From NCBI GenBank assembly GCA_027306915.1, contig DAHUYW010000015.1:16463-80462 (forward strand): a DNA stretch of 64,000 bases, in the 5' to 3' direction. How positions within the stretch are numbered: position 1 is the first letter of the stretch; each line of letters begins with the position of its first letter. A program made the translations under genes and the position numbers. Of this stretch, positions 34,669 through 42,326 are shown piece by piece. The stretch is from Spirochaetales bacterium (GTDB lineage: Bacteria > Spirochaetota > Spirochaetia > DAHUYW01). The notes below the pieces were generated by a model. It was not told where the DNA came from, searched no databases, and saw only the letters and a list, made by a program, of their open reading frames with translations.

Positions 34669-36786
34669 TCAGGCATCAAGCGGACGCACAACAACCTCGT
34701 TCGTCGCGATACAACCCTCCGTGCAGAGCAGCGCGACGCCGCCGCCGTCGAGGGCCCTCCAACCGTCGCTGACGTCGAAAAGCCGCTTCCCGTTTATCGC
34801 CGCCTCGACGCGATTGCCCCTCACCGACAACGAAAAGTGATACGGAAGGTCGATTGACCACGGAAACTCCGTGACCGACAGCACGGTTCGGCCGTTGAGC
34901 TCTCTCACCAACTGAGCACGGCCGTCCTGCGAAAGGAGAAGCGCGTAGTAGCGATGCAGCCCCTGGACGCGCGCGGCGATTCCGAACTCGGCAGCCATCA
35001 CGGCCGTGAGGGTTGTTTCCACGCGGTAGTTCCCCCACTCGCGAGAGCCGGTGATAAGCAAGCCGATCCCCCGGTCCTGAGACAGGTGGAACGCCTCGCG
35101 CCATCGGGTGTCGTAGTGATCCACCGCATCAACCCAAGCCCTACTCCAGACCTCGGCTTGCGACGAAGGGCGGCAGAAGCGCACCTCCGGCGATCCGTCC
35201 CACGACAGGTAGTCCAGAAAGACCGTATCGGCGCCCGCACGATCCCCGCCTACCTCGACACCGACCTCGAAGATGGGCTGTCCATCGGTTTCCTCAATCT
35301 GCCACGTCAACTCGGTCGAGTCCCCTGGCGACAGCTCCCGGCCCGGTCCGCGGCGCACCACCGCGGCGTCCTGCGCTCCATAGTGCTTCACGAGTGGCGC
35401 GACGGTAACGTGACCCAAGTTGATCCTATCCGCTTCAATTCGCATGCGGAGACTCTGGCCCGGATACAGCGTCGGCGAAGCCACCAGCCCGTACCCCGGC
35501 ACGGAAAGGGCGTCCGGCAGTATGAAGGTCGGGGTGGAGATTCTGGCGGTTTCCCCCGGCGACGAGAGGTTCAGCCGCACGGCGAGGCAACGTCCGCCCG
35601 ATGTGCTATGACCTTCGACATTCTCGATCCACGCCTTCGGAGCGGCGTCCGCCGATTCTTCGACGCGGAACCCCTGTACGGATCCGGGAAGCTCAAAATG
35701 AAACCGAGCGCCCCCCTTGGGCCGCTTCGGGTTCGGTTCGCCGGAGAGCGCACGCCCGATGCTCACGATTCGATAGGCTTCGACGGCGGCATCGGTGATG
35801 GTGTGCCCGCCCTCCGCAGTCGAGATGTACATCCGGTCGGCCACCGGGCCGCGCCAATCCGGCCCGCCGGCAAGCCCCCCGAGACCGTTCTTGATCCCCA
35901 GGATGCATCCGACGTTGCCGGAATTGCAGTCGGTATCCCAGCCGCAGGTGTTCGCGATCGAAAGCGAGGTATGGAAATCCTCATTTCCGTACAGAAGTGC
36001 CAGGATCACGACTGCATGATTGGGCACTACATGCACATGCCCCGGATACTTGTCGTACCCGTAGCGCTCTTCGACCAAACGCCTTGCGCTCTTCCAGTCC
36101 TGCACCTGCTCGTGCCACTCCCGTATGTCGTCGATTACCCGGCGAATCGTCGAGGTCGAAGGAATGATCCGCACGGCCGAATCGAGCACCGCGGTCATGT
36201 CCTGTTCCACAAAAGAGATAGCCTCGATTGCGGCGATAACCTGCGCTGCATCGACGGCCACCCCGTCGTGGCTGACGCTTGCGGCCTTGCGCGCGAGCTC
36301 TCCCGCGAGCTCCGGGTCGCCAGGCGCCACCATGCCCCATCCGTCGATAAAGATCTGGGCTCCGATCTGTTCGGCCACCGTCGTCCCGTTAAGCGCGATA
36401 GAACCGCTCTTCGGGGCCGGGATCCCGGATTTCAGTCGGATGAAAGCCGTGTGCTCCGTCGAGTTACCCATGACGCCCCACCAGAGGATCGTGAGACCCT
36501 CGATGATGTAGTTCAACCAGGTCTGTCCGATCTGCTCGGCGGTGATATTCCGCCCATTGCCGAAGTCCGACAATGCACGAAGAAACGCAAACGTTCCGGA
36601 GATGTCGTCGTCGGCTACGATAAGCGGCTTCCCCATGCGGTCGTTCACATAGTAGGTGATCTCCCCTAGCTCTCGCAGGATCTTCTCATAGGTCCAGCCC
36701 TCAAACGGGCGCCCAAGGTAGACCCCGATGATCTTTCCTAAAACTCCGGCGTATACTCGATCCACATAGTCGGTAGGTATTGACAC
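34669..36786 (-). CDS. ADP-ribosylglycohydrolase-family protein fused to a LamG-like domain
   Basis: 705 residues. Residues ~5-350 form an ADP-ribosylglycohydrolase (DraG/ARH) fold with metal-binding D-D-D-I-S-G-T near residue 60 and C-G-W-D-T-D-C-N-S-G-N near 285. Residues ~350-500 form beta-rich linker domains, and the C-terminal ~180 residues look like a concanavalin/LamG domain (W-G-N-Y-R-V-E-T-T-L-T, Y-Y-A-L-L-L-S-Q-D-G, V-E-A-A-I-N-G-K-R-L-F). No signal peptide is seen. Classical members remove ADP-ribose from proteins or other adducts; in sugar loci such proteins may act on other N- or O-glycosidic bonds. It is downstream of a LacI gene and a transporter remnant. Confidence 0.82.
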   Translation of the reverse strand: MSIPTDYVDRVYAGVLGKIIGVYLGRPFEGWTYEKILRELGEITYYVNDRMGKPLIVADDDISGTFAFLRALSDFGNGRNITAEQIGQTWLNYIIEGLTILWWGVMGNSTEHTAFIRLKSGIPAPKSGSIALNGTTVAEQIGAQIFIDGWGMVAPGDPELAGELARKAASVSHDGVAVDAAQVIAAIEAISFVEQDMTAVLDSAVRIIPSTSTIRRVIDDIREWHEQVQDWKSARRLVEERYGYDKYPGHVHVVPNHAVVILALLYGNEDFHTSLSIANTCGWDTDCNSGNVGCILGIKNGLGGLAGGPDWRGPVADRMYISTAEGGHTITDAAVEAYRIVSIGRALSGEPNPKRPKGGARFHFELPGSVQGFRVEESADAAPKAWIENVEGHSTSGGRCLAVRLNLSSPGETARISTPTFILPDALSVPGYGLVASPTLYPGQSLRMRIEADRINLGHVTVAPLVKHYGAQDAAVVRRGPGRELSPGDSTELTWQIEETDGQPIFEVGVEVGGDRAGADTVFLDYLSWDGSPEVRFCRPSSQAEVWSRAWVDAVDHYDTRWREAFHLSQDRGIGLLITGSREWGNYRVETTLTAVMAAEFGIAARVQGLHRYYALLLSQDGRAQLVRELNGRTVLSVTEFPWSIDLPYHFSLSVRGNRVEAAINGKRLFDVSDGWRALDGGGVALLCTEGCIATNEVVVRPLDA

Positions 36787-36839
36787 CGATTCCCTCCGTT
36801 TATTTTCTGCGTTCGATGCGTTGGCCTGCGCGGGCTTAT

Positions 36840-37199
36840 CGGTTCAGCCCGCCCCGCGAGGCAGTCGACGATTTTCCGCTGCAACGCGACAAAAAGCGCA
36901 ATGACCGGCACGGTGAGGATGACTGCGGCGGCCATCATCAGGTTCCATTGCCACTTTGACGAAGACTTCGCTGTTCCACGGGAGCTTGCCCTTAAGCGCC
37001 TCATAGAGATCGCGCGCTCCCGCAAAGTGATTGAGAACGACGGTGACGTACCATTCGTTGGTGCCCTTCCAGTCCGCGTTGCCGGCCGCAAAGGGGTGAT
37101 CCCCAGGCTCTTCGCCTCTTGCGCGACCTGCTCCAGCTCGCCAAGAGTCTTCGGCACCTGCCACCCATTCTTCCCGAATAGCGACTTGTTTCTGAAGGA
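36840..37199 (-). pseudogene. Remnant of a sugar ABC transporter (binding protein joined to permease end)
   Basis: On the minus strand a binding-protein segment (R-N-K-S-L-F-G-K-N-G-W-Q-V-P-K-T-L-G-E-L) runs from 37199, shifts frame near 37090 and continues as F-A-A-G-N-A-D-W-K-G-T-N-E-W-Y to V-F-V-K at about 36955. It is then joined directly to the last ~35 residues of a MalG-type permease (W-N-L-M-M-A-A-A-V, then A-L-Q-R-K-I-V). The rest of the binding protein, permease 1 and most of permease 2 are gone. The surrounding 36787-37338 interval has no other gene; an A-T-G near 37290 opens only a short frame. Confidence 0.75.
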
Positions 37200-37338
37200 A
37201 CGCCCGCATGCGCTACGTTCGCGTACGCCCCTCTTCCACCTGCCGTTCCTGCCGGTTCCGCGGTGCAGGGGCCGTCTTCCGGAAGAGCTTGCCCATAACT
37301 CTGGTTTCTTGCTGCCGATTTCACCTCCCCGCGCGCTC

Positions 37339-38361
37339 TCACGAGCTCTCTCTGACAATCAATTCGAACGGGAACTCGCGACAGATCGGCTCCTCCGAGG
37401 AGCCGTTTTGAATTCGATTCGTCAGCAGGCGGACGGCTTCGCGTCCCATCAGCTCGACATCGTTGCCAATTGTGGTGAGAGGCGGCTCGACATACTCGGC
37501 CTCGGGGATGTTGTCGATGCCGCATACCGCGATGTCGTCTGGAATTCGCAATCCGAGTCGCTGGATCGCCTTCATCGCTTCGATCGCCATGACGTCATTC
37601 GCGGCAAACAAGCCGTTGGGTCGATCCTCCGGCGATGCCGCGGAAAGGTAGGACTCCACCCGCGCGGCAACCCCCTCGCGGCGGAAGGTCCCCTGTATCA
37701 CGAGCCGCTCGTCAGCAGGCAGCCCGTAGGCTTGCAGCGCCTCGCGGTAGGCTTCAAGGCGTATCTGGCCATTCAAGGTCGTAAGGTCGCCGGCGATGTG
37801 GGCAATCCTTCGACGGCCACGACTGACGAGGTGGTCGATGATCGCACGGACTGCCGTATGCTGATCGGTCTGAACCACGTCGATTCCCGTCCCCCACAGC
37901 CGGGGACCGATGCCGACGCAGGGAACGCCTTTCGTCAACAGCTGCCCGATGTCATTGGCATCCAGATGGAATGAAGCCAAGATGAGACCGTCGGCGATAT
38001 GGCCGAGCGCCGTTTCCAGGAAGTCCTTCTCTCCCTCCGAGGTCGAAAAGCTGTCCGAGATGATCAATCGATAGTCGGCGTCGTATGCCGCCTTCTGAGC
38101 GCCGCGGATGAGAACCGGGTAAAAGGGGTTATTGAGATCCGGTACGAGGACGGCGAGCAGCTGCGTGCGCCTGGTCTTGAGTCCTCTCGCGCTCCTATTC
38201 ACGCGGTATCCCAGCTGTTCGACGGCAGTTAGGATGCGGCGCCGGGTCTGTTCGCTGATCCGAACATTTCCGTCGGTGCGATTGTTGAGGACATAGGAGA
38301 CCGTAGCTCGGGAGACCGCTGCGACGCGCGCCACGTCCTTCTGTGTCGCTCTTTGGACCAC
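37339..38361 (-). CDS. LacI family transcriptional regulator
   Basis: 340 residues. The N-terminal helix-turn-helix reads T-Q-K-D-V-A-R-V-A-A-V-S-R-A-T-V-S-Y-V-L-N-N, with hinge helix Y-R-V-N-R-S-A-R-G-L, then a periplasmic-binding-like sensor domain (V-P-D-L-N-N-P-F-Y, G-L-F-A-A-N-D-V-M-A-I-E-A). The GTG at 38361 is preferred, with GGGAG seven bases upstream; a frame extension to 38463 would place promoter and operator inside the gene. It probably represses itself and the gene(s) downstream. Confidence 0.88.
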   Translation of the reverse strand: MVQRATQKDVARVAAVSRATVSYVLNNRTDGNVRISEQTRRRILTAVEQLGYRVNRSARGLKTRRTQLLAVLVPDLNNPFYPVLIRGAQKAAYDADYRLIISDSFSTSEGEKDFLETALGHIADGLILASFHLDANDIGQLLTKGVPCVGIGPRLWGTGIDVVQTDQHTAVRAIIDHLVSRGRRRIAHIAGDLTTLNGQIRLEAYREALQAYGLPADERLVIQGTFRREGVAARVESYLSAASPEDRPNGLFAANDVMAIEAMKAIQRLGLRIPDDIAVCGIDNIPEAEYVEPPLTTIGNDVELMGREAVRLLTNRIQNGSSEEPICREFPFELIVRESS

Positions 38362-38392
38362 CCTTGAACTCCCGCCGCTCTTCCAGGCGACT

Positions 38393-38428
38393 CTTGATGA
38401 CACGATCTTGATTACTCGTGTCATCAAG
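38393..38428. promoter_or_regulatory. Operator with 13-base inverted arms before the LacI gene
   Basis: Perfect arms CTTGATGACACGA (38393-38405) and TCGTGTCATCAAG (38416-38428) with a 10-base spacer that itself contains another CTTGAT. It lies directly after the lacI-type promoter, at the expected transcription start, as for autorepression. Confidence 0.6.
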
Positions 38429-38433
38429 GATTT

Positions 38434-38463
38434 ACTGTAGGGCCGTAATTGCGGTTCTGTCAA
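38434..38463 (-). promoter_or_regulatory. Promoter of the LacI-type regulator gene
   Basis: Minus-strand TTGACA (38458-38463), 18-base spacer, TACAGT (38434-38439), followed by the 36-bp inverted repeat. Confidence 0.55.
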
Positions 38464-38579
38464 GTTTTTTCTGTGCGATGTGGGGCCATTGGCCGCATGA
38501 CCCGCGGCGCTGAGACTCCCTCAAGCGAGGGTGGATCGCTATCACCCTGGCGTTGGCGCAGCCTCGCGGGAGTGCTACC

Positions 38580-39461
38580 ATGGGTTCCTCCATGAACCTT
38601 ATTCTCTTCGAGCCTGGTGAGCTCGATCGCCCGCTTCGTATCGATGATCCGCGGGCGATCCACATCCTCACCGTGCTCAGGCGGGCCCTCGGCGAGCTCT
38701 TCGATATCGGGGTGATCGACGGCCCTCGCGGTAAGGGGTGGATTACGGGCCGCGACGATCACGCCCTTACCCTCGACTATCGCCTCGATCCCGATCAGCC
38801 GCAGCCCGCGCCGGCTCCCATCTCGCTCATCGTAGGGCTCGCGCGGCCGCAGACCATGCGCCGGATCCTGCGCGACGCCACTACCCTGGGAGCTGGCGAG
38901 TTTCTCTTCGCCGCCACCGAACGAGGCGAGGTCTCCTACGGGGCAAGCAGCCTCTGGTCTTCGGGCGAATACCGGCGCCATCTCATCGATGGGGCTGCGC
39001 AGGCCTTTGTCACCCACCTGCCTGCGGTTCGATTGTTCGATTCCCTCGCGGATAGCCTCGCGACGCTTGAGCCTGCGGCCATCAAGCTCGCCCTCGACAA
39101 CTACGAGGCATCCCTTCCGCTCGCGAGCTGGCGGCCACCGCAGCCGCTCGAGCCGTCGCCGGCCGGCCCACTCGACGAAGCGGCGTCGCCCCCGCCTTCC
39201 AGTCATCGCAGCGAGGCGGCGCCCCCCACTCCGGCCGACACTTCGGCGCCCGTCCCAGCCCCAGCGCCCAGTCTGCAGGCGCCGGCGCCCCGGGTCTACC
39301 TCGCCGTCGGCTCCGCGCGGGGGTGGTCCGCTGCCGAGCGCGAGCTCCTGCGCGCCCGCGCATTCCTCCTCGTGCACCTCGGCAGGCGGGTCCTGCGCGC
39401 AGAAAGCGCCTGTGTCGCCGGGCTCACCCTCGTGCTCGGCCGGCTCGGCCACCTTCAGTAG
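38580..39461 (+). CDS. rsmE: 16S rRNA (uracil-1498-N3)-methyltransferase
   Basis: 293 residues. The N-terminal PUA-like domain and the SPOUT methyltransferase domain are recognisable: H-I-L-T-V-L-R-R, L-A-R-P-Q-T-M-R-R-I-L-R-D-A-T-T-L-G-A, the A-V-G-S-A-R-G-W-S AdoMet-knot segment and L-G-R-R-V-L-R-A-E-S-A. It methylates U1498 of 16S rRNA. A Pro/Ala/Ser-rich insertion of about 50 residues (~185-235) sits inside the SPOUT domain just before the knot. The ATG at 38580 follows GGGAGTG. Confidence 0.9.
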   Translation: MGSSMNLILFEPGELDRPLRIDDPRAIHILTVLRRALGELFDIGVIDGPRGKGWITGRDDHALTLDYRLDPDQPQPAPAPISLIVGLARPQTMRRILRDATTLGAGEFLFAATERGEVSYGASSLWSSGEYRRHLIDGAAQAFVTHLPAVRLFDSLADSLATLEPAAIKLALDNYEASLPLASWRPPQPLEPSPAGPLDEAASPPPSSHRSEAAPPTPADTSAPVPAPAPSLQAPAPRVYLAVGSARGWSAAERELLRARAFLLVHLGRRVLRAESACVAGLTLVLGRLGHLQ

Positions 39462-39579
39462 CAGCTGCCCGGGCCGTGGGAAGGTCTCGCGCGCTCCGAG
39501 CCGGTCGCCCCCATACCGGCGGCGCAGGCCGGACCGCGAGCCGACCGGCACTTTGACCGCCGCGGTCGCGACGGATCGG

Positions 39580-40944
39580 CTACTTCCCGACGCAGAAGCC
39601 GGCAAACATCTCGTTCAGGATGTCGGCGGTGGTCACCTCGCCGGTGATTTCGCCCAGGGCGTCGAGAGCATCCCGGAGATCGAGCGCGAGAGCGTCCGCC
39701 GGCATCCCGGCAGCGATCCCCTCCTCGACCTGGGTGAGAGAGGCGGTACACCGCTCGAGGAGATCCCTCTGGCGGGCCGAGTCGATCACTGCCTCGCCCG
39801 CGGGAGCGACCGCCTCACCGATCGCACGACGGCGAATCTCCCGCACAATCTCGGGCAGCCCCTCCCCGGTCGCAGCGCTCACCGGGAGGAAGCCAGGCGG
39901 CGGCACCCCGGCCCCCGCGTCGATCTTGTTCCACAGCGCGATGGTGCGGCCGTCCGCATGGGCGATCAGGAACTCCCTGTCCTCGGGGCTGAGCCCCTCG
40001 ACCCCATCCACGATGTACAGGAGAAGGTCGGCGCTCTCGATGATCAGCTCGCTTCGCCTGATCCCCTCGACCTCGACCGGATTCTTGGCGCTTCGGAGGC
40101 CCGCGGTGTCATAGAGAAGCACCGGAAGCCCCTCGATCGTCACGAGCGATTCGATGTAGTCCCGTGTGGTGCCGTGGAGCTCCGAGACGATGGAGCGCTC
40201 CTCGCGCAGGAGATAGTTGAAAAGCGAGGACTTCCCGGCGTTTGTCTTGCCGCAAAGGGCGACCCGCACTCCCTCCTGGTAAAGGCGCCCGGTGCGGTAG
40301 GTGCCGGCTAGCGCAGTGAGCTCGCTACGCAGGTCGGCAAGCTCGGGGAGCTCCAGCGTGAAATCTCCTTCCACTTCGTCTTCGGGGTAGTCAAGCTGTA
40401 TCTCGATGGCGGTCATGAGCCTCGTCAGACGCCCCTTGGCTCTGTTGACGCGCGCCTCGATCGCCCCGGCGAGTCGGTGGAGAGCAAGGCTATGCGCCTC
40501 TCGAGTCTTCGCGCGGACGATCTCCTGCACGGCTTCGGCTCGCGTCAGATCCATCTTCTTGTTGAGAAAGGCGCGAAGGGTGAACTCGCCAGGCGCGGCG
40601 TCGCGAAACCCGTTTGCCTTCAAGGCGCCAAGAATTGCGTCGATCCCGCTGGGGTTCCCATGGCAGAAGATCTCCACCCCGTCCTGACCCGTGTAGCTCC
40701 TCGGCTCGCGGTAGACGGCAAGTATCACCTGGTCGATGGGCTTCCCACGAGCGCCGTCGAGAAGGTCACCGAGCAGGAGTGAGCTCGCACCTGCGGACCG
40801 AACCGCATGAGGCCGCGAGAAGAGGTGCGCAATCTGCTCGATCGATCCCTTCCCGGAGGTGCGGATCACCGCGAGGGCGCTTTCGCCCCAGGGAGTGGCG
40901 AGGGCCGCGATCGGCTCGTCCGGATCATAGGCAAGGTCTCTCAT
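39580..40944 (-). CDS. mnmE: tRNA modification GTPase MnmE
   Basis: 454 residues with the full MnmE architecture: N-terminal tetrahydrofolate-binding domain, a helical domain, and an inserted G domain (residues ~220-375) with G1 G-K-T-N-A-G-K-S-S, G3 D-T-A-G-L-R and G4 N-K-I-D. It ends with C-V-G-K, the C-[IVL]-G-K motif whose Cys takes part in modification. With MnmG it makes the 5-carboxymethylaminomethyl group at wobble uridine 34. It is convergent with rsmE. Confidence 0.95.
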   Translation of the reverse strand: MRDLAYDPDEPIAALATPWGESALAVIRTSGKGSIEQIAHLFSRPHAVRSAGASSLLLGDLLDGARGKPIDQVILAVYREPRSYTGQDGVEIFCHGNPSGIDAILGALKANGFRDAAPGEFTLRAFLNKKMDLTRAEAVQEIVRAKTREAHSLALHRLAGAIEARVNRAKGRLTRLMTAIEIQLDYPEDEVEGDFTLELPELADLRSELTALAGTYRTGRLYQEGVRVALCGKTNAGKSSLFNYLLREERSIVSELHGTTRDYIESLVTIEGLPVLLYDTAGLRSAKNPVEVEGIRRSELIIESADLLLYIVDGVEGLSPEDREFLIAHADGRTIALWNKIDAGAGVPPPGFLPVSAATGEGLPEIVREIRRRAIGEAVAPAGEAVIDSARQRDLLERCTASLTQVEEGIAAGMPADALALDLRDALDALGEITGEVTTADILNEMFAGFCVGK

Positions 40945-41014
40945 GAGATCGGACGATAGCGGGAATGGGACGCTTGTTCAATGATCGAGCTCACGCTTCG
41001 AACGACAGCGATCC

Positions 41015-41043
41015 TTTTCAACGACAGAGGTTGGGACTATACT
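41015..41043 (+). promoter_or_regulatory. Possible promoter before the coiled-coil protein gene
   Basis: TATACT at 41038-41043, 22 bases before the start codon; the -35 position (41015-41020, TTTTCA) matches poorly. Confidence 0.35.
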
Positions 41044-41064
41044 TTGGGAAAGGGAGGAGAAGCG

Positions 41065-41514
41065 ATGTCAGACGACTACAACATCATCGGGCTCGAGCCC
41101 GAGTCCGCCCGGGAGTACGTCACAGCCGTCTTGACCACCCTGAAGACGACCACTGCGAAACGGATTGCGCTGGAAAAAGAGTCGGAGAGCTGGCTGGGGC
41201 GCGTCAAGCTTGCCACCGAAAAGGGGCGGCCCGACCTTGCAAGCGGCGCTCAAGAGCGGGCCGACGCCCTTTCCGAGCAGATTGCAAAGCTGCGGTCCGA
41301 AGAGCAGGAATACCGCGCAGGAATAGCCCGGATGATGGTCCAGCTCAAGAGCATCGAGGCGCGCCCGAAATTGAGCGGGGTGGACGCGGATCTTCTCCTC
41401 GCCCAGATGGACATGCTGGTCGGCGAGCACGCGGAGACCGACGAAAAGTTCCGCAAGGCTGAGGCGGATTGGGCGCTCGACGATCTCAAGAAGCATCAGG
41501 ATGAGGAGACGTGA
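41065..41514 (+). CDS. Hypothetical coiled-coil protein
   Basis: 149 residues from ATG 41065, behind GGGAGGAGAAGC; a frame extension upstream to 40981 contains the promoter and is not used. The sequence is highly charged and helical (L-E-K-E-S-E-S-W, A-L-S-E-Q-I-A-K-L-R-S-E-E-Q-E-Y) with no signal peptide or membrane span, suggesting two long coiled-coil helices. No family recognised. It overlaps the GDPD gene by 4 bases (GTGA), so the two are co-expressed. Confidence 0.75.
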   Translation: MSDDYNIIGLEPESAREYVTAVLTTLKTTTAKRIALEKESESWLGRVKLATEKGRPDLASGAQERADALSEQIAKLRSEEQEYRAGIARMMVQLKSIEARPKLSGVDADLLLAQMDMLVGEHAETDEKFRKAEADWALDDLKKHQDEET

Positions 41515-42326
41515 GGCCGGAGTACCCTTTCGTGTACCTCGACGCCGAGCTGCCCCTCCTCTACGCCCACCGCGGCTATTCGAAACGTGCGCCGGAGAAC
41601 ACCCTTGCCGCCTTCGAAGCGGCGCGGTCGGCGGCGATCCCCGGAGTCGAGCTCGACGTTCACCGCGCCCGCTCAGGCGAGCTCGTCGTGATACACGATT
41701 TCAATCTGAAGCGGATCACCGGCGAGGATCTCGTCGTCGAGGAGTGCGACCTCTCCACCCTTCGCTCCCTCGACGCGGGCGCCTGGTTTGGCGCGTCGTT
41801 TGCAGGAGAGCGCATCCCTCTCCTCTCTGAGGTCTTCGACACCCTCGCTGACGCGGTCTACTACGACGTCGAGATCAAGAGCCGTGGAGTTGAGGATCAT
41901 GGCCTGGCGTCCGCGCTCGTGGAGCTCATCCGTGCCAAGCGCCTCGCCCACCGCTGCCTCATCTCGTCCTTCAACCCTTACGCTGTACGCGCGGCCAAGC
42001 GCCTCGCCCTCGAGATACCGACCGCCATCATCTACTCGAATGACCGCGAGATCGTTCCTTTCCTCCGCCACGGCGAGGGGCGCTTCATCTCCGGCTGTCA
42101 GGTGCTCAAGCCTGACTTTCGGAAGATCACGCCATGGGGGATGTTCGTCAATCAGCGATTGCTCGGCTACTCGGTCATCACGTGGACGGTGGACGACGTG
42201 CGCCTCGCCGAGCGACTCCTGCGGTGCGGGGCGACCGGACTCATCTCGAACGATCCGGAACCCCTCCTCCCGCTCACGGAAGGCGATTGGCGATCTCGGT
42301 TCCGAGCAGTGCGCCGAGATCGTTGA
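41511..42326 (+). CDS. Glycerophosphodiester phosphodiesterase (GDPD)
   Basis: 271 residues. The GDPD TIM-barrel motifs are present: A-H-R-G, A-P-E-N-T-L-A-A-F, metal ligands in V-E-L-D-V-H, V-I-H-D, later Y-D-V-E-I-K and W-T-V-D. It cleaves glycerophosphodiesters to glycerol-3-phosphate and an alcohol. No signal peptide, so it is cytoplasmic. The GTG start overlaps the preceding gene, and the 3' end overlaps the convergent lipoprotein gene by 53 bases. Confidence 0.93.
   Translation: MRPEYPFVYLDAELPLLYAHRGYSKRAPENTLAAFEAARSAAIPGVELDVHRARSGELVVIHDFNLKRITGEDLVVEECDLSTLRSLDAGAWFGASFAGERIPLLSEVFDTLADAVYYDVEIKSRGVEDHGLASALVELIRAKRLAHRCLISSFNPYAVRAAKRLALEIPTAIIYSNDREIVPFLRHGEGRFISGCQVLKPDFRKITPWGMFVNQRLLGYSVITWTVDDVRLAERLLRCGATGLISNDPEPLLPLTEGDWRSRFRAVRRDR

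Noticed and set aside
34954..36669. A 571-codon open frame on the plus strand
   Set aside because: Antisense to the ADP-ribosylglycohydrolase fusion, which has clear motifs; no ribosome site and unusual composition.
36738..37358. A single 206-codon gene on the minus strand
   Set aside because: Its parts belong to two different transporter genes joined by a deletion, with non-coding ends.
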